Assembly (NCBI GenBank): GCA_902775475.1
Contig: CACYME010000001.1
Location: 62,001-126,000, forward strand
DNA length: 64,000 nt
Reading direction: 5' to 3'
From: an uncultured Prevotellaceae bacterium
GTDB taxonomy: Bacteria; Bacteroidota; Bacteroidia; Bacteroidales; Bacteroidaceae
Made by a program: the position numbers and the translations under genes
In this document: in pieces, positions 49,847 to 58,170 of the stretch
How positions within the stretch are numbered: position 1 is the first letter of the stretch
Layout: the number at the start of each line of letters is the position of its first letter
The notes under the pieces: generated by a model
The model's database searches: none
What the model saw: the letters and a program-made list of their open reading frames with translations, nothing else
What the model was told of the DNA's origin: nothing

Positions 49847-50662
49847 ATGATAGGAACCATCGTCAACACATGTGCCATCGTCATGGGCACCATCGTCGGA
49901 ACGGTGCTGAACCGTGGCATCAAGGAGAAGTACAAGACCGGACTTTACGACGCGCTGGGCCTGGCCTCGCTGGCCATCGGCCTCAACGCCACCATCACGA
50001 ACCTGCCGAAGAGCCAGTATCCCGTCCTCTTCATCGTGGCTCTGGCCATCGGCACGGTCGTAGGCACCCGCCTCGACATCGACGGGCGCTTCCACAGGTT
50101 GGTAAACAAGACCCAACAACAGAAGACCCACCCCCAGCCCCTCCCTACAGGGAGGGGAGTAGTTACTTCTGCCCATGACAATAGCAGCGACGAGTCTATA
50201 TACTCCCCTCCCTATAGGGTGGGGCCGGAGGTGGGTCTTGAGGGGCATTCGGGGCGTTCTTTAGCCGACGGTCTCTCCACCGCCACACTGCTCTACTGCA
50301 TCGGGCCACTCAGCATGCTGGGGCCCGTCATCGCGGCACTACAGGGCGACAACACCTTCCTCTTCACCAATGCCACGCTCGACTTCGTCTCCTCCACCAT
50401 CTTCGCCGCCACCTACGGCATCGGCATGATGCTGGCAGCGCCCGTGCTCTTCCTCTGGCAGGGATTCTTCTACATGGTGGCCAAGCTGAGTAGCCAGGCC
50501 GTGAGCGATGCCCTGATGGCCGAACTGCTCATCGTGGGCGGGCTGATGATTCTGGGCAGCGGCCTCAACCTGCTGAAGCTGAAAGAGCTGAAAACGCTCA
50601 ACCTGCTGCCTGCACTGCTCGTGCCGCCGCTATGGTTCCTGCTGAAGTATTGGATGGGATGA
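49847..50662 (+). CDS. DUF554 membrane protein with an in-frame palindromic insertion
   Basis: A 271-residue inner-membrane protein of the DUF554 family. Typical parts: MIGTIVNTCAIVMGTIVGTVLNRGI, LGLASLAIGLNATI, PVLFIVALAIGTVVGTRLDID, then TATLLYCIGPLSMLGPVIAALQGDN and further helices. Between the second and third blocks, where the family has a short linker, the 117-bp palindromic element at 50123-50239 inserts 39 residues (about 93-131, containing THPQPLPTGRGVV) without a frameshift. The start at 49847 fits both the family start and the promoter box. The molecular function of DUF554 is not established. Confidence 0.85.
   Translation: MIGTIVNTCAIVMGTIVGTVLNRGIKEKYKTGLYDALGLASLAIGLNATITNLPKSQYPVLFIVALAIGTVVGTRLDIDGRFHRLVNKTQQQKTHPQPLPTGRGVVTSAHDNSSDESIYSPPYRVGPEVGLEGHSGRSLADGLSTATLLYCIGPLSMLGPVIAALQGDNTFLFTNATLDFVSSTIFAATYGIGMMLAAPVLFLWQGFFYMVAKLSSQAVSDALMAELLIVGGLMILGSGLNLLKLKELKTLNLLPALLVPPLWFLLKYWMG
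50123..50239. repeat. 117-bp palindromic element inside a coding region
   Basis: Arms 50123-50161 and 50201-50239 (39 bp each) pair with about five mismatches around a 39-base loop. The arms include CCCTCCCTACAGGGAGGGGA. Total length is divisible by three, and the frame is open through it. A degenerate relative may lie at 4136-4235. Confidence 0.85.
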
Positions 50663-50701
50663 AATAGTCAACACCTTTCTAAAATTCCCTTTTGGTATAC
50701 A

Positions 50702-50780
50702 TTGGTATATCGTGCATATACCTTTGGTATATCGCCTATATACCGATGGTATATCGCCCATATACCGATTCTCAACCACA
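50702..50780. repeat. Array of three 22-bp palindromes, copy 2
   Basis: Three GGTATAT-N5-ATATACC units with the same spacers (TTT, GAT, GAT) and the same flanking ACCGATTNTCAACC as at 18236-18314, and the same total length of 79 bases. It follows the DUF554 stop by about 40 bases. Confidence 0.85.
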
Positions 50781-50787
50781 CGAAAAA

Positions 50788-50840
50788 GCGGTGGTGCCTT
50801 TTGCCCGGAATCAATTCATCCAAGCAAAAGGCACCACCGC
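50788..50840 (-). terminator. Intrinsic terminator after queF
   Basis: Arms GCGGTGGTGCCTTTTGC (50788-50804) and GCAAAAGGCACCACCGC (50824-50840) form a perfect 17-bp stem. On the minus strand the stem is followed by TTTTT, so it ends the rplY-pth-S4-lipoprotein-queF unit. Confidence 0.88.
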
Positions 50841-50854
50841 ATGATAATTCTTCA

Positions 50855-51316
50855 TCAGATGATCTGATGGTTCTTCAGGCGCTCCTCGGCCATCTGCTCA
50901 TACTTAGTGCCCGGACGACCATAGTTGGCATAGGGATAGATGCTGATGCCGCCACGGGGCAGGAAGAGTCCTGTCACCTCGATGTACTTCGGATTCATCA
51001 GGCGAACAAGGTCTTTCATGATGACGTTGACGCAGTCCTCGTGGAAGTCGCCGTGGTTGCGGAAGGAGAAGAGGTAGAGCTTCAGACTCTTCGACTCCAC
51101 CATGCGCTCACCCGGCAGATAGAGGATTTTGAGCTCGGCAAAGTCGGGCTGGCCGGTGATGGGGCACAGTGTGGTAAACTCTGGGCAGTTGAACTGCACC
51201 CAGTAGTCGTTCTCGGGATGCTGGTTCTCGAAAGTCTCTAAAAGCGAGGGGTCGTAGTTGGCAGCATAGTGGGTCTCTCGGCCCAGCAGCTGCAAGTGTT
51301 CTTTATCTCTTGACAT
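50855..51316 (-). CDS. queF: NADPH-dependent 7-cyano-7-deazaguanine reductase
   Basis: Reduces preQ0 to preQ1 in queuosine biosynthesis. The 153-residue protein is the short, single-domain QueF type. The thioimide-forming cysteine is C51 in [15 protein letters not shown] with the catalytic D58. The NADPH-binding motif [20 protein letters not shown] and a C-terminal [14 protein letters not shown] are intact. It is the last gene of a minus-strand unit, 5 bases after the lipoprotein gene, and ends in a strong terminator. I see no preQ1 riboswitch directly upstream. Confidence 0.96.
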   Translation of the reverse strand: MSRDKEHLQLLGRETHYAANYDPSLLETFENQHPENDYWVQFNCPEFTTLCPITGQPDFAELKILYLPGERMVESKSLKLYLFSFRNHGDFHEDCVNVIMKDLVRLMNPKYIEVTGLFLPRGGISIYPYANYGRPGTKYEQMAEERLKNHQII

Positions 51317-51321
51317 TTCTA

Positions 51322-52452
51322 TTAGTAATCAAAGGTGTATTCCAAGGGGATATCGGGCAGCACCATTCCCCCACTCTTCTGCTTCACGGTCATGCTGCTC
51401 ACGCTGCGGTCGCTGTTCAGGCTGACCTCCACCACGCAGCCATTGCCTTTCTCGTCGGAGGTTTCGCTGAGGATGCTGGTCTGGCGGGCATAGCGGAAGA
51501 GGGAAAGCAGCTGATAGGGGTCGCACTGCTGCACGCCGAAGACGAGCTGGTTGACGTCGACCGACTGACAGCGGTTGTCAGTCTTCGAATAGGCCAGTTT
51601 CAGCTTGCTGACGACAGCTCCCTCAGCATTCGCGGTGGCAATGCGCAAGCTGTCGGCACAGTGCAGGCTGTCGGGCTGCAGGCTCTGGCCGTTGAGCAGG
51701 AATGCGTAGTAGGTGTTCTGCCCGTTCAGCGTATGGTGCTCCACGTTGAAGGCATTTGTGGCCGAGACGGGAATGCCGTTGGTGTAATACTGCGAATAGT
51801 AGCCGATGGTGTCGCCACCGCCGATGAGACGCTGCGGCTGGTAGTCCTTGCCATAGACCGAGGTGAGCACCTTCATGTTGTCGGTGACGGTGATGATGCT
51901 GTCGCGGTCGTTATAGGCAAGCGTCAGCTGGCGGCTGCCAGTGGCATCGGGTCCTGTCATGCGCAGCAGCGTGGGGCGATGCTGCTCGTCGTAAGCCAGC
52001 TCTATCAGCGAGCCGTCGCTGCCATGAATGGCCTTCACGTCGGCGGCACTGCCCAGGGCACCATCGCCACGGGTGGCAAACTGCCAGTAGAGGAGCGAGG
52101 CACGGGCATCGTCGGGATGCTCGCTGTCGATGAAGTTCAGCTGCACACCGCGACCACTACCCGTGGTGTTCTGCTCGAACGTGACGGGCAGGGTGTAGTA
52201 GGTGTTTCCATTACCCTTGGAAAGGTTCAGCTGCAGCCAGTCCATATTGCCTGTGGCCGAACGGGTGACATTCCATTTACCATAGCTGAAGAAGGACAGC
52301 GAGTCGTTCACGTTGTTGGCATAGAGCGTCGTAACCCTATTGGTAGGACGGCTGAAGAAAAAGCCTGCATTGTAGGGATCGTCATTGTTAAGGCACGAGG
52401 CAGTGAGCAACAGCACCACGGCCGAGGCCATCATCATCCTGATTGTTTTCAT
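51322..52452 (-). CDS. lipoprotein with DUF4595-like repeats
   Basis: A 376-residue lipoprotein: signal [20 protein letters not shown], where the last residue is the lipidated cysteine, then NNDDPYNAG. The body has beta-rich repeats ([50 protein letters not shown]) resembling DUF4595-type surface proteins; the family match is tentative. Start at 52452 or 52458; longer forms overlap the S4 gene and lack a signal peptide. It lies between the S4-protein gene and queF with small gaps, so it is cotranscribed with them, although no functional link is evident. Confidence 0.7.
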   Translation of the reverse strand: MKTIRMMMASAVVLLLTASCLNNDDPYNAGFFFSRPTNRVTTLYANNVNDSLSFFSYGKWNVTRSATGNMDWLQLNLSKGNGNTYYTLPVTFEQNTTGSGRGVQLNFIDSEHPDDARASLLYWQFATRGDGALGSAADVKAIHGSDGSLIELAYDEQHRPTLLRMTGPDATGSRQLTLAYNDRDSIITVTDNMKVLTSVYGKDYQPQRLIGGGDTIGYYSQYYTNGIPVSATNAFNVEHHTLNGQNTYYAFLLNGQSLQPDSLHCADSLRIATANAEGAVVSKLKLAYSKTDNRCQSVDVNQLVFGVQQCDPYQLLSLFRYARQTSILSETSDEKGNGCVVEVSLNSDRSVSSMTVKQKSGGMVLPDIPLEYTFDY

Positions 52453-52474
52453 TCTCATTGTTCTATATTGTGTT

Positions 52475-52966
52475 TTAGTCATCGTCTTCATCATCATCCC
52501 AGTCCTCAAAGCTGAAGTCGCCGAAGCTCTCCAGCGAGGGTCCCACGAAGGCATCCATCTGCCGACGGTCCTTCTTCGTGGGCCGGCCTGTGCCACGGGC
52601 ACGGTCGACGAACCCGCTGATGCGGTTCATCTCCAGCAGGTCGTACTGGTCCTGCGGAGTGACGTTCTCATAGATGTCGGGCAGCAGCTTGGCCCCGACG
52701 CGCTGCTCAATGGGCTTGAGCAGTCGGAAGCTAAAGGTGACGGGCGGCTTGCGCACACTGATGACATCGCCTACCTTCACCATCCGCGAAGGCTTCACGT
52801 TAACGCCGTTCACTGCCACACGACCGTTCTTGCAGGCATCGGCGGCAATGGTGCGAGTCTTGAAGATGCGGGCAGACCACAGCCACTTGTCCAAGCGGGC
52901 CTCTCCTGCACCGGTTCCACCGGCAGGGCTGGGAGTTTGCTTACTCTTGTCCTTGTTGTTAGCCAT
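52475..52966 (-). CDS. S4-domain RNA-binding protein (HSP15-like)
   Basis: A 163-residue protein with an S4 RNA-binding domain at residues about 22-85 (RLDKWLWSARIFKTRTIAADACKNGRVAVNGVNVKPSRMV), as in Hsp15, which binds free 50S subunits carrying nascent chains. A basic segment (RPTKKDRRQMDAF) and a very acidic tail (DWDDDEDDD) follow. The N-terminus is low-complexity. Its place just after pth (12 bases) fits a shared role in rescuing stalled ribosomes, which is inference. Confidence 0.88.
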   Translation of the reverse strand: MANNKDKSKQTPSPAGGTGAGEARLDKWLWSARIFKTRTIAADACKNGRVAVNGVNVKPSRMVKVGDVISVRKPPVTFSFRLLKPIEQRVGAKLLPDIYENVTPQDQYDLLEMNRISGFVDRARGTGRPTKKDRRQMDAFVGPSLESFGDFSFEDWDDDEDDD

Positions 52967-52978
52967 CTGTAAGTCTTT

Positions 52979-53584
52979 TTAGATTTTCTTCTCCTGGGGA
53001 GCGGTCGGAGCGGGCTTCTTCCCCAGCTTGTTAAACTGGTTCATCGTGATGTCGATGCCAGCCAGAACAAAGCTTTCAATCATCTTCACGGCGGTGTCGA
53101 TGGCGGGCTGCAGCTGCCGTAGCTCCTCCTCAGAATAGCGCCCCAGCACCCAGTCTATCTGTCCACCCAAGGGATAGTCGCTGCCGATGCCCATGCGCAG
53201 CCGGGCATACTGCTGGCCGATGAGCTGCTGGATATGCCCCAGCCCGTTGTGCCCCCCATTAGAGCCATTGCCCTTCAGGCGGAAAGCGCCCAAGGGCAGG
53301 GCCACGTCGTCGCTCACCACGAGCAGACGGCTCTGGTCGATGTGCTCCTGGTTCAGCCAGTAGCGCACGGCATTCCCACTAAGGTTCATGTAGGTTGTAG
53401 GCTTCAGCAGAAAAACTTTGCGACCGCGCAGCGAAGCCTCGGCGACATAGCCATAGCATCGGTCGCTGAAAACGGTGTTGGATGCCTTCGCAAAAGCATC
53501 CAACACCATGAATCCTGTATTGTGGCGGGTCTGGGCGTACTCGTCGCCCGGATTTCCCAGCCCAACAATTAAGTACTTGTCCAT
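52979..53584 (-). CDS. pth: peptidyl-tRNA hydrolase
   Basis: Releases tRNA from peptidyl-tRNA that has dropped off ribosomes. The 201-residue protein begins KYLIVGLGNPGDEYAQTRHNTGF with the catalytic histidine (H21) and the substrate-binding asparagines in TYMNLSG and NGSNGGHNGLGHI. The tail (KKPAPTAPQEKKI) is low-complexity. It lies 8 bases after rplY, a common pairing in bacteria. Confidence 0.97.
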   Translation of the reverse strand: MDKYLIVGLGNPGDEYAQTRHNTGFMVLDAFAKASNTVFSDRCYGYVAEASLRGRKVFLLKPTTYMNLSGNAVRYWLNQEHIDQSRLLVVSDDVALPLGAFRLKGNGSNGGHNGLGHIQQLIGQQYARLRMGIGSDYPLGGQIDWVLGRYSEEELRQLQPAIDTAVKMIESFVLAGIDITMNQFNKLGKKPAPTAPQEKKI

Positions 53585-53592
53585 ATAAGCGT

Positions 53593-54186
53593 TTACTCAG
53601 CAGCAGCGGCGGCAGCCTTCGAGGCACGCGTCTCCTTCACGGAGCAGACCACCACCTGAGCAGGTGTCGTCAGGGTGATGCCGTCGAACTTCAGCTCGCC
53701 CACCTTGATGGCTTTGCCCAGACCGAGGTTCGTGACGTCAATTTCCAGAATCTCAGGAATGTTCTTATAGGGAGCGGTGACGTCGATCTTGCGGATGCTG
53801 AGGTTCAGCTTGCCACCATCGCGCACACCCTGTGCCAGACCGTTGAGCTTCACGGGGATACCGACGGTGATGTCCTTCGTCTCGTTCACCTCGTAGAAGT
53901 CGGCGTGCAGCAGAGCGTCCGTCGTGGGATGGAACTGCAGCTCCTTGACGATAGCCTTGTGAGCCTCACCATCGATATTCAGCACGACCACGTAGACATG
54001 GGGAGTGTAGACAATCTTGCGCAGTTCGGTGAAATCAGCGGCAAACGAAAGAGCCTCGGGCAGACCGTTCTCGCCCCTCTTCTCACCATACAGATTGCAG
54101 GGAACCAAGCCCTCCTTGCGCAGTTCTTTCGTGGCCTTCTTGCCAGTGGTCTCGCGCTTCTGACCTTTTACTTCAATTTCTTTCAT
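53593..54186 (-). CDS. rplY: 50S ribosomal protein L25 (general stress protein Ctc type)
   Basis: 5S rRNA-binding ribosomal protein. The 197-residue length is the two-domain TL5/Ctc form: an N-terminal L25 domain (KGQKRETTGKKATKELRKEGLVPCNLYG) and a C-terminal beta domain (DITVGIPVKLNGLAQGVRDGGKL...). The tail is alanine-rich. First gene of a minus-strand unit with pth and the S4 protein; a TACCTTTG box lies 83 bases upstream, and an ATGATAAATGA-type repeat lies just beyond. Confidence 0.95.
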   Translation of the reverse strand: MKEIEVKGQKRETTGKKATKELRKEGLVPCNLYGEKRGENGLPEALSFAADFTELRKIVYTPHVYVVVLNIDGEAHKAIVKELQFHPTTDALLHADFYEVNETKDITVGIPVKLNGLAQGVRDGGKLNLSIRKIDVTAPYKNIPEILEIDVTNLGLGKAIKVGELKFDGITLTTPAQVVVCSVKETRASKAAAAAAE

Positions 54187-54269
54187 AACTGTTGTGTTAC
54201 TCTAAATTAAGTGTTTAATGAATGAATATTTTTTCGACTTAATTCGCCATCACACGAAAAAAGCGGGTG

Positions 54270-54277
54270 CAAAGGTA
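54270..54277 (-). promoter_or_regulatory. Predicted -7 box for the rplY-pth unit
   Basis: TACCTTTG on the minus strand, 83 bases before the rplY start. Confidence 0.6.
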
Positions 54278-54282
54278 CGAAA

Positions 54283-54317
54283 TAAAATGATAAATGATAA
54301 ATGTTGAATGATAAAAT
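54283..54317. repeat. ATGATAAATGA-type simple repeat
   Basis: About 35 bases of AAATGATAAATGA-like units between the divergent rplY and nusB promoters. Confidence 0.65.
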
Positions 54318-54361
54318 TTCAAAAAAAACGCGTTTTTCTTGTGTAATAGGAGAAAAATACC

Positions 54362-54369
54362 TAATTTTG
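54362..54369 (+). promoter_or_regulatory. Predicted -7 box for the nusB operon
   Basis: TAATTTTG, 28 bases before the nusB start. Confidence 0.65.
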
Positions 54370-54397
54370 CAGTCGATATAACCCATATAAGCACTAA

Positions 54398-55375
54398 ATG
54401 ATTAACAGAGAAATCATAAGAATCAAGATTGTTCAGTTAACCTACGCCTACTATCAAAACGGTAACAAGAACATCGAGGCAGCAGAAAAGGAACTTTTTT
54501 TCAGTCTCTCAAAGGCTTATGACCTTTACAATCATCTGCTGGCGCTCATTGTCGCCGTTACGAAGGAATCGCGCCGCAGGCTGGAGGTCTTCCAGTCCAA
54601 GGCTCTCAGAGAGGGGAAACCTGAACCATCGCAGAAGTTTGCCTTCAACCGCTTTGCCCTTCAGCTTGAGAACAACAAACAGCTATGCGACTTCGTTGAG
54701 ACGCAGAAGCGCACATGGAACGACAACCCTGAGTTCGTGGGCAAGCTGCTGGAGCTGATTGAGCAGACACAGATGTACAAGGAATACATGGAAAGCAGCG
54801 AAGACAGCTACGATGCCGACCGCGAGATATGGAGGCGCATTTACCGCACCCTCATTCAGGACAACGAAGACCTGGACCAGCTGCTGGAAGAAATCAGCCT
54901 CTACTGGAACGACGACAAAGAAGTGGTCGACACCTTCGTGCTGAAGACCATCAAGCGCTTCGAGGAGAAGAACGGCTCCAAGCAGGAACTGCTGCCCGAA
55001 TATGACACTGAGGAGGAGAAGGACTTCGCACGCAAGCTGTTCAGAGCAACCATCATGAACGCCGACGAGTATCAGCGCTACATGAGCGAGGCTTCGTTCA
55101 ACTGGGATTTCACACGCCTGGCCTACATGGACGTCATCATCATGCAGATTGCCATCGCCGAGATGCTCACCTTCCCGTCCATTCCCATCTCTGTAACCAT
55201 CAATGAGTATGTAGAATTGGCAAAAGCCTACTCCACCATGCGTAGCCCTGGCTACATCAACGGCATGCTCGACGCCATCGCGCGCCACCTGATACGCTCG
55301 CGCCGCCTGCTGAAGCAGATTGACCCGCCCAAGGGAGCAAAGCCCAAAGACGACGAAGAAGCACCTGAGGCATAA
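54398..55375 (+). CDS. nusB: transcription antitermination factor NusB
   Basis: RNA-binding protein of the rRNA antitermination complex. At 325 residues it is the extended Bacteroidetes form: an N-terminal helical region (INREIIRIKIVQLTYAYYQNG, FFSLSKAYDLYNHLLALIVAV) and the C-terminal NusB fold with ARKLFRATIMNADEYQRYM, DVIIMQIAIAEMLTFPSIPISVTINEYVELAKAYSTMRSPGYINGMLDAI. First in an operon with yajC, YbbR, coaE and DUF5606, an order common in Bacteroidetes. Confidence 0.95.
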   Translation: MINREIIRIKIVQLTYAYYQNGNKNIEAAEKELFFSLSKAYDLYNHLLALIVAVTKESRRRLEVFQSKALREGKPEPSQKFAFNRFALQLENNKQLCDFVETQKRTWNDNPEFVGKLLELIEQTQMYKEYMESSEDSYDADREIWRRIYRTLIQDNEDLDQLLEEISLYWNDDKEVVDTFVLKTIKRFEEKNGSKQELLPEYDTEEEKDFARKLFRATIMNADEYQRYMSEASFNWDFTRLAYMDVIIMQIAIAEMLTFPSIPISVTINEYVELAKAYSTMRSPGYINGMLDAIARHLIRSRRLLKQIDPPKGAKPKDDEEAPEA

Positions 55376-55405
55376 TCACGACAACAACATATTTATATAT
55401 TAACA

Positions 55406-55720
55406 ATGACAAACATCCTTTTACAGGCTCAGGGCGGTGGTAGCGCCATGCCCATGCTACTGATGATGGTGGCCATCTTCGCCATCATGTATTTCTTCAT
55501 GATTCGTCCGCAGCAGAAGCGGCAGAAAGCAATCCAGCAGTTCCAGAACCAGCTCACCGAGGGCACACAGGTGGTCACCGGCGGCGGCATCTATGGAACG
55601 GTGAAGAGCGTAGACCTGGCCAAGAACACCGTCGAGGTGAAAATTGCCCGCGACGTGGTCATCACTGTCGACAAGAGCTACGTCTTCAAGGACATGGCCA
55701 ACACCCCGCTGCAGAAATAA
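55406..55720 (+). CDS. yajC: preprotein translocase subunit YajC
   Basis: Small inner-membrane accessory of the SecDF complex. The 104-residue protein has one membrane helix (PMLLMMVAIFAIMYFFMI), then the signature RPQQKRQKAIQQFQN and the beta-rich GTQVVTGGGIYGTVKSVD segment. It lies 30 bases after nusB and 21 before the YbbR gene. Confidence 0.96.
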   Translation: MTNILLQAQGGGSAMPMLLMMVAIFAIMYFFMIRPQQKRQKAIQQFQNQLTEGTQVVTGGGIYGTVKSVDLAKNTVEVKIARDVVITVDKSYVFKDMANTPLQK

Positions 55721-55741
55721 GCCTCACCACACGATTCCGAA

Positions 55742-56728
55742 ATGGGCGACTTCCTTAACAGGGCATGGCACTTCCTGTTCAGTTGGGTCAACAGGGAGTT
55801 TTTCATCTTTCTGTTCTTCCTCGCCGTGGCAGGCATCTTCTGGCTCCTGACGACGCTCAACGAGAACTTTGAGCAGGAGGTGAAGATTCCTGTCAAGTTC
55901 GTCCATGTACCAAAGAACGTGGTGCTTACATCGGGCGAGGATGACACGCTGCGCTTCACCGTGCGTGACAAGGGAATCAGCCTCATCACCTATTTCTACA
56001 AGAAGGAACAGCAGCCCATCGAAATCGACTTCTCACGCTATGCCAACAGCAACGGCCAGGGCTCAGTGCCTACGGCCGACTTGCTCCGGCTGGCCAGCTT
56101 GCGCCTGCCGGCATCGGCAAAAGCCATCAGCGTGAAGCCCGAGAAAGAGCTGTTCTACTTCAACAACGGCGAGAAGAAGATGGTGCCCGTGCGCTATCAG
56201 GGAAAGGTGGAGCCCGACATGCTCTACTTCATCTCGTCCATCACCTACTCTTCCGACAGCATCACCATCTATGCCTCTGAGGACAAGCTCGACAGCATCA
56301 CCACGGCCTACACCGAGCCCATTGTCAACAAGGGCTTCCGCGACTCGCTCACCATCACGGCCCGACTGCAGCAGATTGAGGGCGTGAAGATGGTGCCAAA
56401 CCAAGTGACCATCCACTTCCAGACCGACATGCTGACCGAAGGGACCATCGAAGGCATTCCTGTGGTAGGCATCAACATGCCCGAGGGAAAGGTGCTTCGC
56501 ACGTTCCCTGCCAAGCTCGCCGTCAGCTTCGTCACGGGCATGAAGAACTACCAGACCCTGCAACCCAGCGACTTCCTCATCGTGGCCGACTACAACGAGC
56601 TGACTGCCGACACCACGGCACGCTGCAACGTCTACCTGCGCCAGCAGCCCGACGGCATACAACGTGTGAAAATGGCCACCGAGCAGGTGGACTACCTCAT
56701 TGAGGAACACAACGGGGAGAAACTATAG
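55742..56728 (+). CDS. YbbR-like domain protein
   Basis: A 328-residue membrane-anchored protein with one N-terminal membrane helix (FFIFLFFLAVAGIFWLL, residues about 20-38) and an extracytoplasmic region with YbbR-like repeats (VPVRYQGKVEPDMLYFISSITYSSDSITIYASEDKLDSITTAYTEPI and a second copy). In Firmicutes the family (CdaR) regulates the diadenylate cyclase CdaA; here no cyclase gene is adjacent, so the role is inferred only. Its place between yajC and coaE is typical for Bacteroidetes. Confidence 0.88.
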   Translation: MGDFLNRAWHFLFSWVNREFFIFLFFLAVAGIFWLLTTLNENFEQEVKIPVKFVHVPKNVVLTSGEDDTLRFTVRDKGISLITYFYKKEQQPIEIDFSRYANSNGQGSVPTADLLRLASLRLPASAKAISVKPEKELFYFNNGEKKMVPVRYQGKVEPDMLYFISSITYSSDSITIYASEDKLDSITTAYTEPIVNKGFRDSLTITARLQQIEGVKMVPNQVTIHFQTDMLTEGTIEGIPVVGINMPEGKVLRTFPAKLAVSFVTGMKNYQTLQPSDFLIVADYNELTADTTARCNVYLRQQPDGIQRVKMATEQVDYLIEEHNGEKL

Positions 56729-56735
56729 AGTGAAG

Positions 56736-57302
56736 ATGAAAGACTTGCGAATGGCCATCACCGGAGGCATAGGCAGCGGAAAGAGCTACGTGTGCCGACT
56801 GCTGGAGCAACAGGGCATCACGGTCTACGACTGCGATGCTGCGGCCAAGCGACTCATGCGCACATCGGCGACGCTACGCCAGCAGCTCTGTCAGCTCATC
56901 GGCAACGACGCCTATAACAGTGACGGGCTCAACAAAGCCGCTGTGGCACGCTTCCTGCTGGCCTCCGACGACAATGCCCGTGCCATCGACGCCATCGTGC
57001 ATCCCGCCGTGGCCGCCGACTTCATCAACAGCGGAGCACGATGGATGGAGTGCGCCATCCTCTTCGAGTCGGGCTTCAACCGCTTGGTAGACCGCACCAT
57101 CGTTGTCACAGCCCCAGAGCAGCTTCGCATAGAGCGCATCATGCAGCGCGACGGCATCACTGCCGAGAAAGCGCGGCAATGGCTCGGCAAGCAATGGCCC
57201 CAAGACGAAGTGCGCCGGCTGGCCGACTACGAAATCGTGAACGACGGCCAGCAGCCGCTGCTTCCACAGATAGAAACTATTATTCAAAGTATAACCATTT
57301 GA
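56736..57302 (+). CDS. coaE: dephospho-CoA kinase
   Basis: Last enzyme of coenzyme A synthesis, phosphorylating the 3'-hydroxyl of dephospho-CoA. The 188-residue P-loop kinase begins MKDLRMAITGGIGSGKS (Walker A), then VYDCDAAAKRLM with the substrate-binding aspartates, the LID-type region AILFESGFNRLVDRTIVVTAP, and RIMQRDGITAEKARQWL. The ATG at 56736 is chosen, 7 bases after the YbbR stop; a TTG upstream would overlap that gene. Confidence 0.95.
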   Translation: MKDLRMAITGGIGSGKSYVCRLLEQQGITVYDCDAAAKRLMRTSATLRQQLCQLIGNDAYNSDGLNKAAVARFLLASDDNARAIDAIVHPAVAADFINSGARWMECAILFESGFNRLVDRTIVVTAPEQLRIERIMQRDGITAEKARQWLGKQWPQDEVRRLADYEIVNDGQQPLLPQIETIIQSITI

Positions 57303-57321
57303 AAGCCAAAAGCAAAAAAAC

Positions 57322-57771
57322 ATGCAACAGACAATCCTATCCATTGCCGGTAAGCCCGGCCTTTACAAACTTCTTTCACGCGGTAAGAACAACCTCATCG
57401 TCGAGGCACTCGACGCCAGCCACAAGCGCATGCCCGCCTTCGGCACCGACCGCATCACATCGCTGGCCGACATCGCCATGTTCACCGACACCGACGACGT
57501 GCCCCTGATGGACGTGCTTGAGAGCCTGAAGACGCTGGAAGAAGGAAAGAAATCGGGAATCGACTATAAGAAGGCCAGCGGTGCCGAACTTGCAGAATAC
57601 TTCGCCAAGGTGCTACCCAACTTCGACCGTGAGCGCGTGCACGCCAGCGACATCAAGAAGCTCATCCAGTGGTACAACATCCTCATCGAGGCTGGCATCA
57701 CCGACTTCAAGGAGGAGATGAAACCCACCGAAGGCGACAACGTCGACGACCGCAAGGAGACGGAAGAATAG
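57322..57771 (+). CDS. DUF5606 protein
   Basis: A 149-residue soluble protein conserved in Bacteroidetes, usually next to coaE, as here (19 bases). Conserved blocks are LSIAGKPGLYKLLSRGKNNLIVEALD, RITSLADIAMFTDTDDVPL and VLPNFDRERVHASDIKKLIQWYNIL. The tail is acidic. Function is not established. It closes the nusB operon and is followed by a terminator. Confidence 0.88.
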   Translation: MQQTILSIAGKPGLYKLLSRGKNNLIVEALDASHKRMPAFGTDRITSLADIAMFTDTDDVPLMDVLESLKTLEEGKKSGIDYKKASGAELAEYFAKVLPNFDRERVHASDIKKLIQWYNILIEAGITDFKEEMKPTEGDNVDDRKETEE

Positions 57772-57791
57772 CCTTTTCGACAACGAAAGAA

Positions 57792-57836
57792 GACGAATCA
57801 CACGAATCAGACGAATATATACGAATTGCACGAATG
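57792..57836. repeat. ACGAAT tandem repeats
   Basis: Five ACGAAT units at 8-10-base spacing (ACGAATCACACGAATCAGACG and so on) lead directly into the following terminator stem, which contains two more. Confidence 0.7.
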
Positions 57837-57878
57837 ATGGCTCCTCAATGAAGCATCATCCGTGCAATTCGCTTTTTT
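57822..57878 (+). terminator. Terminator of the nusB-DUF5606 operon
   Basis: Arms 57822-57839 and 57854-57871 (CGAATTGCACG/CGTGCAATTCG core) pair over 18 bp with one mismatch, followed by CTTTTTT. Confidence 0.88.
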
Positions 57879-57919
57879 ATTAAGTAACCATGCAAAAATA
57901 GTTTATACCCTCTGTTTTA

Positions 57920-58051
57920 TTATTTGTTAGAAAAACAGATAAAAACTTTTGGTGCCTTGATCTGCTCGGCAAAGCCAGGGCGGTCGTCGCCCCATGCACT
58001 GCCCGCCACGAGCATCAGCGCCAGTGCCACAAGAATTGTCTTTGCATTCAT
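57920..58051 (-). CDS. possible small secreted peptide or gene remnant
   Basis: A 43-codon frame starting ATG at 58051. The first 21 residues (MNAKTILVALALMLVAGSAW...) form a convincing signal peptide; the remaining 22 (DDRPGFAEQIKAPKVF...) are short, and the last six or so are encoded in a small hairpin with AAAAACAGATA repeats. It may be a true small exported peptide, or the 5' remnant of a longer gene interrupted by the repeat. No promoter box is obvious. It follows the receptor gene on the same strand, beyond a hairpin. Confidence 0.4.
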   Translation of the reverse strand: MNAKTILVALALMLVAGSAWGDDRPGFAEQIKAPKVFICFSNK

Positions 58052-58076
58052 TTTCTTATTCTTGGATAACAGCAAA

Positions 58077-58150
58077 AAAAACAAGAAAAACAGATAGAAA
58101 CACGCTCTTTTTTTGACAGGATGATGTTCTTATCTGTTTTCCTTGTTTTT
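58077..58150 (-). terminator. Hairpin after the beta-barrel receptor gene
   Basis: Arms 58077-58096 and 58131-58150 (AACAGATA/TATCTGTT core) pair over 20 bp with one mismatch; on the minus strand the stem ends in a T-rich run. Confidence 0.6.
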
Positions 58151-58170
58151 GTCTTTATTAAATCAAAGTC

